In this document: positions 12,726 through 25,744 of the stretch, in pieces
Layout: every line of letters starts with the position of its first letter
How positions within the stretch are numbered: the stretch's first letter is position 1
Source: Symsagittifera roscoffensis
Lineage: Eukaryota; Xenacoelomorpha; Acoela; Convolutidae
Direction: 5' to 3'
DNA length: 64,000 nucleotides
Assembly: GCF_963678635.1 (NCBI RefSeq)
Contig: NC_087065.1
Coordinates: 73,665,345-73,729,344, forward strand
The notes under the pieces: model-generated
What the model was told of the DNA's origin: nothing
Database searches by the model: none
The model's input: only the letters and a program-made list of their open reading frames with translations
Made by a program: the position numbers and the translations under genes

Positions 12726-13458
12726 AAGAATCGAAAATCACTTTAATTTTATTTTCGTAAACTGATCTTAGGAAAAAAACTAATGTGGTGGAGAATGGAA
12801 AAAAGCCCAAATTTTGACTGAAACGGTAAATTCGTCACAATATTTAGACCGGGAACAATTTAAAATTTAGGGCTATTCAATAACAATAAGATCTGGACGC
12901 AAATCTTGGATGTTATAATAACAACCTTTAATTTCAAATTACTATCATTGCATCAAAGGTACAACCTTACTAGAGATAAAACTTTTTTCTATCGCTTTCC
13001 TCTTCCGCACATGACTTTTAATCGGTTGGTCTAAAAAAAGAAAGCTTTTTAATTACTATAATTGCTAGCATGTAGTTTTGATGAAAATGAAGAAATAGTT
13101 GTGCCCAGTATGGGTTTTTCTTGAGCCAAACTTCAAAGTTTTACGGGGGACTCTGTACATAAATACGGGTGATTTTGTACATAAAGGTGGCTTATCAACG
13201 TGCCGGACGATCAGCTTACTAAAAGAATTTTGTGAGTCAGTCTGCTAAAAACAAAAACAAATTTATCAGCCAAAAAGTAAAAAGAGGCAGCAAATGTACA
13301 TTCAAAGTTTTGACGAGACAAGTGAAAGATGCGTACCCACAGAGCCGCATTCCCTAACAGTTTCCTGCCAGCGTAATTTTTGTAAAATTACAACAAAGTT
13401 GGACGAAAATTGTTCATACAGCGATCCTACTCACGCTGACAGGTTTTATTGCACTTTG
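12726..13458 (+). repeat. 733/734-bp tandem unit, copy 1
   Basis: Starts at 'aagaatcgaaaatcacttt'. The next unit starts at 13459 and a truncated third at 14193; another full unit lies at 16364-17096. Units are almost identical. Each carries a 61-codon ORF (here 13294-13479), but nothing else suggests that it is a gene. Confidence 0.85.
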
Positions 13459-14192
13459 AAGAATCGAAAATCACTTTAATTATGCTTTCGTAAATTGATC
13501 TTAGGAAAAAAAACTAATGTGGTGGGGAATAAAAAAAAGCCCAAATTTTGACTGAAACGGTAAATTCGTCACAATATTTAGACCGGGAACAATTTAAAAT
13601 TTAGGGCTATTCAATAACGATAAGATCTGGACGCAAATCTTGGATGTTATAATAACAACCTTTAATTTCAAATTACTATCATTGCATCAAAGGTACAACC
13701 TTACTAGAGATAAAACTTTTTTCTATCGCTTTCCTCTTCCGCACATGACTTTTAATCGGTTGGTCTAAAAAAAGAAAGCTTTTTAATTACTATAATTGCT
13801 AGCATGTAGTTTTGATGAAAATGACGAAATAGTTGTGCCCAGTATGGGTTTTTCTTGAGCCAAACTTCAAAGTTTTACGGGGGACTCTGTACATAAATAC
13901 GGGTGATTTTGTACATAAAGGTGGCTTATCAACGTGCCGGACGATCAGCTTACTAAAAGAATTTTGTGAGTCAGTCTGCTAAAAACAAAAACAAATTTAT
14001 CAGCCAAAAAGTAAAAAGAGGCAGCAAATGTACATTCAAAGTTTTGACGAGACAAGTGAAAGATGCGTACCCACAGAGCCGCATTCCCTAACAGTTTCCT
14101 GCCAGCGTAATTTTTGTAAAATTACAACAAAGTTGGACGAAAATTGTTCATACAGCGATCCTACTCACGCTGACAGGTTTTATTGCACTTTG
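13459..14192 (+). repeat. 733/734-bp tandem unit, copy 2
   Basis: Second tandem unit, nearly identical to 12726-13458 with an A-run length change. It contains the same 61-codon ORF (14028-14213). Copy number differs between here (two full units) and 16.4 kb (one), as expected from unequal exchange. Confidence 0.85.
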
Positions 14193-14357
14193 AAGAATCG
14201 AAAATCACTTTAATTATGCTTTCGTAAATTGATCTTAGGAAAAAAAAACTAATGTGGTGGGGAATAAAAAAAAGCCCAAATTTTGACTGAAACGGTAAAT
14301 TCGTCACAAAATATAGACCGGAAACAATTTAAAATTTAGGGCTATTCAATAACAAAA
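14193..14357 (+). repeat. Truncated third 734-bp unit
   Basis: Matches the first ~165 bases of the unit, then switches to block C at 'aacaaaatgttgattatccg'. Confidence 0.75.
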
Positions 14358-15110
14358 TGTTGATTATCCGGGAACAACAAAACATTCGGCTTATCAGGAA
14401 ATAGCCAATTGAGAGCAATAATATATACGTGTTTCAAAATAAACACGGGGAGCAGGCCTCAAAAAATGTGCAAAATCTCAATTTCCTGCTACAATTTGTC
14501 AAATTTTTGCCTCTGACGCAGAAAGTTTTGTTAAATATAAAATCTCTACAGCGTTTCCGGATAGCTCAATTTTTAGTCTCTTCAAATAAAAAAATCGAAC
14601 TTTCAATTTTTTGAAGTTATTCTTCCCCCATAAAGTACTTTTTCAATTGTAATTTTGAAATCTTCTATATGTTAAGATGCTTAAACATTTTAGCGACTCA
14701 TTTTGGCGTATGCCCAATCGAATTTTTTTGAGGGAACGAATTTATTTTTTGGCTATCCGGGTATTTGTCTCCGTGACACGCCACGAAGTGAAACAACTTT
14801 TCAATACTCATTTGTTGAACTTGTTTGGCTAATGAAGTTTGATTATCTCAAAAAATCTCAATTATAGTGAGAAAAACTTTTTTTAATTTGCAGCGCGGCA
14901 GATTTCCCAATAAAATAAGACAAAATAAATCAATTATAACAGTCCGCAAATGTTTGATTTTATTTCCTGTGTTTTCGGCAGACTGATACTTTGACGCACT
15001 ATTCTTTCTTCCACCTGAAAGCTTTGAAGCTCAAATTTCAAAAGATACTTTACCGTCGATCAATTTTTGAGAATATATGGATTTTCAAAAAGGGGCAATT
15101 TGCCTACATA
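14358..15110 (+). repeat. Segmental repeat block C, copy 2
   Basis: Colinear with 17255-18010 and more distantly with 8230-8815. Landmarks are 'cacggggagcaggcctc', 'ccgtgacacgccacgaagtgaaacaac' and 'cagcgcggcagatttcccaa'. No coding signal is conserved between copies. Confidence 0.75.
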
Positions 15111-16075
15111 GACCGCAAATAATGTAGAGACTTTACAAAATTCGCGGGGGAATATTTGAACCATATTATTCGATTTCTTTGTTTTCGAATCTGAATTTTT
15201 GGTGTTAAAATCTGAATAGATTGTTAAAAGTAGTACACCTACTTCAAATATTTGAATTTTTGACCTTTTTTTTATTCTCTTTGTTTTTTCCTGAAAAAAT
15301 CTTTCCCAAGATTGAGATTGTGGCTTCAATGGAGACAAAAATTTCTGGGAAACTCCCTTGCATTAGCGGCCACTCCCAATTTTTTCTGCACAAAAAAGAC
15401 AATGCCCTCGGAAAAAATCAAATTTTTGATTTTATGATTGTTTTGATCGAAAATTACACTACAAAACTCCAAGTTGAGTATTTAATCGAGATACTTTTTT
15501 GGGAGTTTTTTTCATTGAAGTTTTTTGCAGAAACAGTTATGAGTTTACGAAAGTCACCTTTTTGAAGTTTTTTAGAAACATCTTGTTTTTCCTAAACACG
15601 GCCCTGTCAAATCTGAGAATAAAAACTCAATCAAAACAGTCGGTTGCGAGAGTTTTTTCTACAGAATCGGCGACTCTTTAGCCCTTGTGAAAATGTTATG
15701 TCCATGGGAAAAATCCATCTTCTCAGAATTTTTCTTTCGTCGTACTTATTTTAACAGAGAAAGAACTACGGTTTTGGGCAAAGTATAATTTTGGAAATTA
15801 CCCATTTCATCCCGCAAAAATATAATATTCCTAAAAATTATCAAACATTTACCTCCAGTTTTGGCTGAGTACCTTGTTATCCGATGCATTCAAAAAATTT
15901 AGTTCGCCTGGTTTTTTCAATTTTGTTCATGTTTTATATGTTTATGTTGTATCGCAAGTGGCACAAAGCTCCGCTTCGCATCTGTGTTTTCAGTTTTCAT
16001 CAAAAAACTCTATCAGACACATTGAAAAGCATTCTGAACACTCAAGACTCTGCCCTGAAGCGATGCAGTTCCATT
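15111..16075 (+). repeat. Segmental repeat block G, copy 1
   Basis: Clearly related to 19205-20165. Shared text includes 'tggcttcaatggagacaaaaattt', 'cttgcattagcggccactcccaattttttctgcac', 'gagaaagaactacggttttgggcaaagtataatttt' and 'gaacactcaagactctgccctgaagcg'. The ORFs at 15221-15565 and 15060-15338 are interrupted or shifted in the second copy. Confidence 0.8.
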
Positions 16076-16079
16076 TATT

Positions 16080-16350
16080 TCGATGCAGTTCCAAATTATT
16101 TTCATCGATTTTATAAATTTCGTATCTGTTAAAAATCATTATGGAACTCTCGCTCAACATTTCTAAGCTTTTTTCAGAAGGCTTCGAAAAGCTCTTTAGC
16201 CTTTACTTGTTATTTTGAGGTCTCTTAGTACTTATCAAGGCTAGAAGTCAGGCATAAAGAATCTAAGTTTGTAAAACCAAAAAAGTTGTTTAGAAAAGAA
16301 AACGACTGACCGTTACTTTCAATGCAGTTCCTGAAAACTAACTAACGCAG
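16080..16350 (+). repeat. Segmental repeat block B, partial copy 3
   Basis: Starts with a second 'tttcgatgcagttcc' and continues almost identically to 12440-12700, leading directly into the 734-bp unit at 16364. This marks the boundary between the second and third large modules. Confidence 0.75.
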
Positions 16351-16363
16351 CTGACTTGACGCA

Positions 16364-17096
16364 AAGAATCGAAAATCACTTTAATTATATTTTCGTAAAC
16401 TGATCTTAGGAAAAAAACTAATGTGGTGGAGAATGGAAAAAAGCCCAAATTTTGACTGAAACGGTAAATTCGTCACACTATTTAGACCGGGAACAATTTA
16501 AAATTTAGGACTATTCAATAACAATAAGATCTGGACGCAAATCTTGGATGTTATAATAACAACCTTTAATTTCAAATTACTATCATTGCATCAAAGGTAC
16601 AACCTTACTAGAGATAAAACTTTTTTCTATCGCTTTCCTCTTCCGCACATGACTTTTAATCGGTTGGTCTAAAAAAAGAAAGCTTTTTAATTACTATAAT
16701 TGCTAGTATGTAGTTTTGATGAAAATGACGAAATAGTTGTGCCCAGTATGGGTTTTTCTTGAGCCAAACTTCAAAGTTTTACGGGGGACTCTGTACATAA
16801 ATACGGGTGATTTTGTACATAAAGGTGGCTTATCAACGTGCCGGACGATCAGCTTACTAAAAGAATTTTGTGAGTCAGTCTGCTAAAAACAAAAACAAAT
16901 TTATCAGCCAAAAAGTAAAAAGAGGCAGCAAATGTACATTCAAAGTTTTGACGAGACAAGTGAAAGATGCGTACCCACAGAGCCGCATTCCGTAACAGTT
17001 TCCTGCCAGCGTAATTTTTGTAAAATTACAACAAAGTTGGACGAAAATTGTTCATACAGCGATCCTACTCACGCTGACAGGTTTTATTGCACTTTG
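16364..17096 (+). repeat. 733/734-bp unit, third-module copy
   Basis: Single full unit nearly identical to those at 12.7-14.2 kb, including the 61-codon ORF (16932-17117). It is followed by the same truncated next unit (17097-17260) and block C. Confidence 0.85.
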
Positions 17097-17254
17097 AAGA
17101 ATCAAAAATCACTTTAATTATGCTTTCGTAAATTGATCTTAGGAAAAAAAACTAATGTGGTGGGGAATAAAAAAAAGCCCAAATTTTGACTGAAACGGTA
17201 AATTCGTCACAAAATATAGACCGGAAACAATTTAAAATTTAGGGCTATTCAATA

Positions 17255-18010
17255 ACAAAATGTTGATTATCCGGGAACAACAAAACATTCGGCTTATCAG
17301 GAAATAGCCAATTGAGAGCAATAATAAATACGTGTTTAAAAATAAACACGGGGAGCAGGCCTCAAAAAAAGGTTCAAAACCTCAATTTACTGCTACAATT
17401 TGTCAATGTTTTGCCTCTGACGCAGATAGTTTTGTTAAATATGAAATCTCTACAGCGTTTCGGGATAGCTAAATTTTTAGTCTATTCAAATAAAAAAATC
17501 GAAGTTACTCTTGAAGTTACTCTTTCCCCTATAAAGTACTTTTTCAAATCTAGTTTTGAATTCTTCTATATGTTAAGATGATTAAATATTTTAGCGACTC
17601 ATTTTTGGCGTATGCCCAGTCGAATTTTTTGGGTTTCAGGGAACGAATTTTTTTTTGGCTTTCTGGGTAATTGTCTCCGTGACACGCCACGAAGTGAAAC
17701 AACTTTTCAATACTCATCTGTTGAACGTGTTTGGCTAATGAAATTTGTTTATCTCAAAAAATCTCAATTATAGTGAGAAAAATGTTTTTTTTTTATTATG
17801 CAGCGCGGCAGATTTCCCAATAAAATAAGACAAAATAAATCAATTACAACAGGCCGCAAATGTTTGATTTTATTTCCAGTTTTTTCGGTAGACTGTTACT
17901 TTGACACATTAATCTTCCTTCCACCTGAAAGCTCTGAAGCTCAAATTTCAAAATGTACTTTACCGTCGATCAATTTTTGAGAACATATGGGTTTTCAAAA
18001 ATGGGCAGTT
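17255..18010 (+). repeat. Segmental repeat block C, copy 3
   Basis: Closely related to 14340-15110, with short indels. Ends in 'actttaccgtcgatcaatttttgagaa'. Confidence 0.75.
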
Positions 18011-18067
18011 TGCCTACATTGGGATAGTTAGCCCTCGCAAAATTTGCCACTTTCTTAACAATTAACA

Positions 18068-18957
18068 AAAACGGAGAAGTAATTAGACTTGCAAATTAAT
18101 TCGAATTTCATTTCAACCAAGCTACTTAATGCAAATAATGTTTAAGCAAATGCGAATTTTGTTCCTTTTTTCGAAAAGAGTGAAAAATTGTTTGTGTTTG
18201 GGCTGGTTACTTTTCTCTAGACAATTTTCGCTTTTTCAGCGTTTTTGACAGAATTGTGTGATATCATCAGAAAAGTTTTGTTGCCCTGAGCTCAACTTGA
18301 AAAAAAATTTCATTTTTTCTCTCTGTAAATTTATGGGGGTGTAAAGATTGCAAAATTTAGACAATTAACGTGCTATATAGTTTGCGCTATTACCGCGAAA
18401 GCGACAAATCAAACCTTTTTACAGTCCGCTTCAAATTTAATTGCGGTCTGTTATCTGTCTTTTTAATATTTTTTTCAACGAACCGTTCAACAAATTTGTA
18501 AGGCTAAACTGCTATCAACAGCTCAAAAAGCAGTCGGAACGTTCAATGTCTTGCTCTGATTTAAACAGTCTTTTATATTATTACTTAACATTGTGTGTGG
18601 GGAGAATAACTTTTTTAAAAAGGGAAAAATATTTTATTTTCTACACTTGTGAAAGCAAGTGATTTATAATCGAGAACTAGACTTCTTTTCCCCTGAACAA
18701 TTTTCATATAAGTTCATAAAGACTTAAACTTGATTTATTTTTGATTCTTGAAAATTCCAGTCCCCTTCCATCCTAAGATCTAGGGTTGAAGCCCCGACCG
18801 GACCTTGTTTTTTTTTCAGAATGTAAAAACTGATTTGACAGATTTTTTTTCGTCTGCTCAAATTTTGTTGGCTTTTATGCCACATCCCGGGACTTTCTTG
18901 AGCTTTAAGCAAGTATTTTGATAGTTGCAAGTGTTTTTCATTGTGGTTTTACGCGGG
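18068..18957 (+). repeat. ~0.9-kb repeat unit F, diverged copy
   Basis: Colinear with 8824-9733 but much more diverged. It retains the CGCG-rich core (18359-18398), the hairpin motif (18530-18572), the T-arm remnant of the tRNA-like part (~18780) and the end 'gatagttgcaagtgtttttcattgt'. Confidence 0.65.
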
Positions 18958-19204
18958 ACTCGAATTTTTTAAAAGTTTTTTTTTAAAAAGCATTTTTTTT
19001 TGGCTCAGCAGGTGTATGCTCAAAGGTGATCGGCTTTGTGTTTTGTTTCTGCTTAGTAAGTTTAGCTCCATTCATTGCTAATTTAAACTTCAACTGTCGT
19101 GCTTGGCATGTTTGTAAAGAATTCTTGCGTAATTCACTATCTGCAACAGAGAAATTTTTATATAACAACTCTAAAGATTTTTAAGAAGGGGGTATCAATG
19201 GACA

Positions 19205-20165
19205 AAAACATCCCACTGCGTACAGACTTTAAAAGTTTTGTGAGGAACATTTGAACCATATTATTTAATTTTGTTTTGTTTTCGAATCTGAATTTTTGGT
19301 GTTAAAATCTGAATAGGTTGTTAAAAGTACACCTGCGTCAAATATTTGAATTTTTGACCAATTTTTGAATCTGTTTGACTTTTCTCAAAAAATACCCTCC
19401 CAAGTTTGAGATTGTGGCTTCAATGGAGACAAAAATTTGTGGGAAGCTCCCTTGCATTAGCGGCCACTCCCAATTTTTTCTGCACAAAAAAAGACATTGC
19501 TCTCGGAAAACTCAAGTTTTTGATTTTTTGATTGTTTTGATCGAAAATCCAAATTGAGTATTTAATCGAGATACCTTTTTTGGAACTCTTTAGTGAAGTT
19601 TTTTGCAGAAACAGTTATGAGTTTAGGAAAGTCACCTTTTTGAACTTTTGACCATTTTTTTAGAAACATCTTGTTTTTCCTAAAAACGGCCCTGTCAAAT
19701 CTGAGATGAAAAACTCAATGAAACAGTCGGTGGCGAGAAGTTTTTCTGCAGAATCGGCGAATCTTTAGTCCTTGTAAAAAAGGTTATGTTATTGGGAAAA
19801 ATCCAATTCTCAAAATTTTTCACCATGTCGTACTAATTTCAACAGAGAAAGAACTACGGTTTTGGGCAAAGTATAATTTTGGAAATTTCCCATTTCATCC
19901 CGCAAAAATATATTAGTCTTAAGAATTATCAAACAGTTACCTCCAGTTTTGGCTGAGTCCATTGTTATCCGATGCATTCAAAAAATTTAGTTCACCTGGT
20001 TTTTTCCAATATTTTTCATGTTTTATATGTTTATGTTGTATCGCAAGTGGCACAAAGCATCGCTTCGCATCTGTGTTTTCAGTTTTCATCAAAAAAACTC
20101 TATCAGACACATTGAAAAGCATTATGAACACTCAAGACTCTGCCCTGAAGCGCTCTTGCTACGTT
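19205..20165 (+). repeat. Segmental repeat block G, copy 2
   Basis: Second copy of 15111-16075, with many small indels. It ends in the same 'gaacactcaagactctgccctgaagcg' and then continues into unrelated sequence. Confidence 0.8.
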
Positions 20166-20699
20166 TAATAAGAGTCTTGTATTGATTCACCAGCTTCCAA
20201 ACACTTCCCGTGCACTCAACTTTTTACCAGATGGAATGAATAAAATTTGAGACCATAACAATATTTTTCTCAATTCGATTCTAAATTTAAGTGAAGTGAA
20301 GTACACATTTTTTTAAAATTTGCCAGGATAGATATACTTCAGTTTGTGTAGCGGGATTTGGAAAAGAACCAATGGTTTCAACAATGGGAGTTTTTAGGCT
20401 TGATTTGTTCAATCAAAGATTACGCATCCTGAGCCCAAAATTAGCTTCCTACTGAGCCCAAGCATAAATTGTCTGGAACTTTCAATTTTTTACATCAAAT
20501 AATTTATTGTAAAATAAAATGAAAAATCAAAGTTCTGTTTAGTGAAAACAGTTAAATTTGAGCATCAGACAAAAAAATATAACATGAGATAATTTTCAAA
20601 CAAGATACATTTTTGAAATTTTTGACTAAGTAAGACGTTTATTTGATATAGATTGTGCAAAAATCACTAAGTAGCTCTTGTGTAAATTTTGATCAAATT

Positions 20700-21400
20700 G
20701 TTCGATCCTAAAAAGCTCTATTGTTTTATGATATTGAGGGTCGAAAATTTAACAATAATAAACTACAGCACGAAATTTTGGCTGTATTCATTTACCATTT
20801 TGGTAGTTTAACTCAAAACCAAGAAACCGATGTTAAGTGTTTCAATTTTTTATTACTCGAAATTTTTTTCGAAGAAAATGACGGAATATTTGTGCTCGGG
20901 CTGGTTTTATTTCTCGAAATACATTTCAACATTTTAACTAGCAATGTTAGACGGATTTTCAAAAATTTCTCTTAAAAAGTATTGTTGCCCTAAGCTCAAC
21001 ATTTAAAAACTATATCACCAGTGATCATTGTTCATAAAGATATGGGGGATTTATAGATTTAAAGATAGCCAATTCGGCCAACTTGGAACAATTAACGCGC
21101 GATCGTTTTCGTGTTATTAACGCGTGAGCAGAGTTTTATTCCGAAGTAGAAATTGTTCCAAATTGGATTGAGGCGTGCTTTTTTTGTCTATTTAATGTTT
21201 TACTACATGCAAAAATTATCACTTTGTATTTAATATAGCGTGTGGTGGATGATTAAAAAAACCCAAAAACAATTTTGAATTGTTTTCATTCTATGAAAAT
21301 TTCATCAATCATTTTGATATAAGCTTCTTCATAGAAATTAAAATACAGTCGAAAAATTTAAGGTTTTACATTTATACGAGCAGTCTTGTTTGTTTGAAGC
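20700..21400 (+). repeat. Diverged member of the CGCG-core / hairpin-motif repeat family
   Basis: Contains the family modules in order: 'gaagaaaatgacgga', 'gctcgggctggtttt', 'atatggggg.ttatagatt', the CGCG core (21084-21125: 'ggaacaattaacgcgcgat'), then 'gtgtggtggatgatt' and a degenerate hairpin motif (21343-21388, 'atacgagcagtcttg'). Confidence 0.55.
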
Positions 21401-23300
21401 AAATAATTTGACTCCGCACTGTATACAATGCGCACTATATTTTGCGGTTTTCTATGTGCACAACGCGTGAGAACGCAATTGATCCGGCAAAAAATTGATT
21501 TCAAATGAGTCGAGCAGAACCAAGTTATTGAAATAATGTGCAACTAGAACCAAAGGCAAAATCCTAACCCACTCACTCCATCCTTCAAAATTATACAAAC
21601 ATAAATTTTGCACACATAATTCGATTGTTATTAAGTTTGGCATACAGACTAATTATACCTGATCCTTAAATACTTGATCCTTATATTTTTTTTTTTGTAA
21701 AACCTTTCATTACACCATAAAAAAGATGCTCGAGTGAGTTGGAAGAAAAGAAAAAGAGCCGAAGCAAGCTATACCAATTTAGTTATTGTTCCAATTTTTG
21801 AAGAAAATGTGCCATTATGCTTTTGGTGTTTTTTATATTATTCAGACCAACTTTGCAAAACTCTCAAAACTCTGGATCCCTCAGGGGAACAATCTCATGA
21901 TTTGCAAGGGCCCAGCCGAGTGTGCAAACCACAATAGTAACACCCCACGATTCTGTCTACATTGCTCATTTTATAATTTTCACGCGAGTTGAACTATCCC
22001 GCACTCCAAAGTTGTTCCAAATTGAATTGAGGCAGCCAATTGGTTTTGTTAATTCCACACATGGCTCAAATTGTAAAAGTAAAATTTTAATATGATCAGC
22101 CTAACTTCCATAGTTTTGTCACTACTTAACTCATCAAAAACTCAGAGATCCCCCCCCAGGAATTCGACCACCTGCCGACCCAAAGGATCTCCTCTTTGTA
22201 TAATTTGAGATCTCCATTTTCAGCAGACGGATAATTTTGTTAAAGGCGCCTTTGGCGCCAATTTATTTTAAGTTTGAGGAGGATACGCGCGCCCAAAAAA
22301 CGCAGTTTTTCGGTCAAAATTTTCCAAAAAGCTCCAAAAAAAGGGCTTTTTAACCTGTTTTTTTTTCAAAACTTTACCTGCAGCACAAAAATGAGAGCTC
22401 GGAAAATCAATTTGGTCGACCCACACAAAAGTTGTTTGAAAATAAAATTTTGAACGTTCTTTGAAAATCCGCCCTTTGAGAAAGACCTAGATCCGCCCCT
22501 GCGTATATTATAAACGTTCAATAATGAAAAAACGTGTAAGGTTTTATGTTGCATCATGAAATTGCTTCTCGAACCAACTAAACTATTCTTATAAATAATT
22601 TCGCAATTGAAATTTATATTATCAAAAATTATCAAGTTATGTTACACTCATACAAAATTTTTAAACATTTGTTATTTTATATCTCTAACTCACTTAATGG
22701 CGGATGGGGGTTTGATTGTTACAACAGTCTGCCTGAAAATTTGCTCCATTCTTTTTTTGGCGTTCTCTTCAGATTTATCGGGGGGGGGGGGGGGAGTACT
22801 ATTTTACATTTTTTCTGGTCAACCAACCCTTAAAATTTTTGTCGTTATCTTTAAACTGGTCGACCAAGGACCAACCCTTAAATCTTTTATTGTCGTAGTC
22901 TTCAAAAAATATCCAAAAAACGGCGCAAAAAGTTTTGCCATATAGTTTTTTTTAGTCAAAAGCTCGAAAAAATTAATTTCGTCGAAAAAAAATATAATTT
23001 TCTGAACATTTGTCGAAAAGCAGCCCTCTTAAAAAAACTATGTTGCAGCCCAGAGCTAACTTATTGTGTGAGTTTCGTTTTTTATGAGTAATCCAGTAAA
23101 TCTTACATTTTAGGGGGGGGTGGAAGAAAGAAAAGACCCAATTTAAAGTTTTGACATTGATATCAGTAACTTGATGAAAGCAGGCAACTTAAAAAACAGC
23201 CTTTTCTGAAATCCGTTGTGATACCCTGTCTACTGCGGGGTTGCGGGGTTAGAGTATTGGTGATATTGATAACATTGAGATGAACAATAATGATGCACCA
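21400..23300. other. Intergenic/3' region without recognisable genes
   Basis: AT-rich DNA with a long G run near 22780 and a second G-rich run near 23115. No ORF with recognisable motifs. Two short, loosely similar pieces (around 22400 and 22980, each with 'gctcgaaaa.atcaatttcgtcga'-like text) may be small repeat fragments. Confidence 0.5.
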
Positions 23301-23315
23301 CAACTTTCCCGTGGG

Positions 23316-23321
23316 TTTATT
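23316..23321 (-). promoter_or_regulatory. Polyadenylation signal AATAAA for the GTPase gene
   Basis: AATAAA on the minus strand about 45 bases after the TGA of the CaaX-encoding exon. The position is right for the 3' end of that transcript. Confidence 0.5.
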
Positions 23322-23366
23322 TGAAGTTTCTTTTCTGAATTTTGCGTATATCTAAGTTGCAGATCT

Positions 23367-23651
23367 TCACATGACTTTGCAACTGTCCGCTCCTGAGCCT
23401 GAGCCTCCGGGTGAAGCGGGAATAGTCCCGGATCCGGCGGAGTACTTGACAGACCCGGTGGATGCATGTCGGCTTCCAGAGCGAGATGACTCCTCCGAGT
23501 CCGACGCCAATGTGGGTGTGGGACTCTTGGACCCACCTCGGCGTCTGTAGAGACTGGTAGATAGTCTCCGTCCATACATACTCAGAGACCTCACAGCACT
23601 ACTTTTCTCCCCTGTGTCCGCCTCAATAGGTCCGGATCCCCTATTGTGTTT
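23367..23651 (-). CDS. Last exon of a Ras-like small GTPase: disordered tail with CaaX box
   Basis: Minus-strand exon opened by a strong acceptor (tttgtgttgtttcag at 23666-23652) and ending in TGA at 23369-23367. It encodes 94 residues: a basic segment (LYRRR), a Ser/Gly/Arg-rich disordered stretch (SDSEESSRSGSR) and a C-terminal CKVM. That is a CaaX box; Met at the last position is typical of farnesylated proteins. A prenylated, basic tail anchors Ras-family GTPases to membranes. The exon starts in phase 0, matching the phase-0 donor of the exon at 27734. It is much richer in G+C than the intron DNA. The tail is long compared with classical Ras proteins, as in some Ras-like relatives. Confidence 0.65.
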   Translation of the reverse strand, partial: KHNRGSGPIEADTGEKSSAVRSLSMYGRRLSTSLYRRRGGSKSPTPTLASDSEESSRSGSRHASTGSVKYSAGSGTIPASPGGSGSGADSCKVM

Positions 23652-23926
23652 CTGAAACAACACAAACCGCTCATCCACGTTCGAGGTTCTCACTTAATGT
23701 TTCGACCGGTCAAAAGTTAATTTTCATTGCAATTATTTTTTTAGTCAACCAGCCCAGAGGTTAATTATTTAGGTTGACATGAGCGCATATATTCAGCGCC
23801 CTTTAAGCTATGGCTTACTTGCAAGAGCTCGTCTTACAAGTTGCAGTGCACGTGCGATTTGAACCAGCAATCATATGATTGCTGGCCACCATCACTACCG
23901 GAGCACCACAATGCCACAATTAACTG

Positions 23927-23990
23927 CAATTAATTGAACTTTTTTATTTCAATTAATTGATTGCCATTCCTGACCAATTACAATTAATTG
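23927..23990. repeat. Cluster of three CAATTAATTG palindromes
   Basis: The palindrome CAATTAATTG occurs at 23927-23936, 23950-23959 and 23981-23990, with related 'gttaattgcaattta' near 24217. It lies in the last intron of the GTPase gene. The core TAATT resembles homeodomain sites, but AT-rich context makes chance clustering possible. Confidence 0.4.
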
Positions 23991-24539
23991 ATTGTGCTCT
24001 GCCAATTAACTTCACCAAATACAATTTTTAGAAGTACCCGCACGTTTCTCAGAATTTTTTTTTGTTTCTGACTGGAAGTTTGTTTGAAAGATTTTTCAGT
24101 ACTGCAGAATATGCATATTCTGATCTTCGGCAAAATTCTTTGCCGCAAAACCTGGAAAAGCAGTTATTTTCGAAAATCAGCAGATATTTTTGATGCTTCA
24201 TGCATGCAAATAATTGTGCAGTTAATTGCAATTTAATTTTGGGCTATGCTAAAAAGTTGATAACTGATTTTTAACGTTCCAATAAACTACAAATTAATTC
24301 TCTATTGTCTGATTAATTTTTGACTTTCGCTGCCCGAGATACAATACATTTAGGTTAGATATAGACATTTAGTGAACTTGGTGAACGGAACAAATGGATT
24401 TTGCTTCTGACATATCAACAACATGCGCTACAAAATACGCACGCGTGTTCAGTTAACTTGAGCAAAATTTGCTATCTTAATTTCAAATCAAATTGAATTT
24501 TATTCAGATAAAACTGTATCCTATTTTAAGTTTTATTTT

Positions 24540-25200
24540 TTGTTCCAATTTTTGAAGAAAGTGACGGAATATTTTTGCTCGGTGTTGTTTTTTTCCCCAG
24601 ACGAAGTTCTCCGAACGAACTTTTAAACTGACCATTTTGACGACATTTTTTATATCATCCGAAAAATATTTATGTTCTGGGCCTAATTTTAATCACATAT
24701 TTTACTTGTGATTATTTATTGTAAGACTATGGGAGTTTAATTCTCAACAATTTGAGACAATTAACTCGCGATGCTTTTCGCGTTATTAATGCGTGAGGGT
24801 AGATTTCATCCCTCTAAACAATCGTTCTAAATTGAATTGAGGAATGCTTTTTAAATTAATTATTTTACTTTAAGCTTTTCATATCGTTTGAGTGGATGAT
24901 TTTCAAAAACACTTGAACACGCTTTTTTAATTTTCTATCTTTTTTAAAACCGTGCACTACTCCATAAGCCTTAAAAAGCAGTCGGAACATTCAGGGTTTA
25001 GCCTTGATACGAGCAGTGTTTTATCACTTTGTACTTTACATAATGTGGTGGAATGATTTTTAAAAAACCTCAATTTTTTTTCACAATTTCATCCATTTTT
25101 TAACGCGAACTCTACTCCATAGACTTTAAAATGCAGTAGGAAAACTCAGGGTTTCACCCTAATACGGGCAATCTTGTTTTTTTTTCATTGCTACATGTAG
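24540..25200 (+). repeat. Diverged copies of the CGCG-core / hairpin-motif repeat family
   Basis: Carries the 'gaagaaagtgacgga' start, 'actatgggagttta', a CGCG core (24756-24797) and two successive hairpin motifs (24978-25021 and 25133-25176), each preceded by 'actccata(a/g)' and followed by a T-rich stretch. The tail part is therefore duplicated within this copy. Confidence 0.6.
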
Positions 25201-25744
25201 TGATAATGGTTGATTACTCAGTTTCACATTGATCGATTTCGTTTATTTTTATACAGATCAACTAGCGCAAAGATAGCTCAGGAAACAGGTCGAAAAGAAA
25301 TCTATTGATTGAACCGTATTCGGAGAAACAAAATCTATCAATTTTCTGCAATTTCCTTAAATGATGACGGAATAGTTGACATTTCTTCAGTTGGAAATTT
25401 TTTTTCTCTCAATTCTCCATTTTGCTTTTATATCTAATTATTTTCCTTTCATTTATAATGACCTTTGTAACCTAGACACCTACCATACAATTTATTATTT
25501 TGAAGACCAGTGCCTGTTATTCTTTTTGCTTTAATTTAAAGGAACGACGGTGCTCTTTGACATTTGCAACTTAGCCCTTGGCATGTGTTGCTTCTTACGT
25601 CAATGTTTTGGGACGAATACTTGTAAAAAACTAGAGAAAATTAGAGAATTAGAGAAAAATTATGATCATCAAGAACTCCGATTGCGTGCTTAAATGTTTC
25701 AGAAATTGAGAACTTTGAAATCGGAATTAAAATGATATAACTTA

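Noticed and set aside
13294..17117. 61-codon ORF repeated at 13294, 14028 and 16932, Cys-containing
   Set aside because: It lies inside the 734-bp repeat unit, has no signal peptide or known motif, and its preservation follows from the near identity of the whole unit. No separate sign of coding selection.
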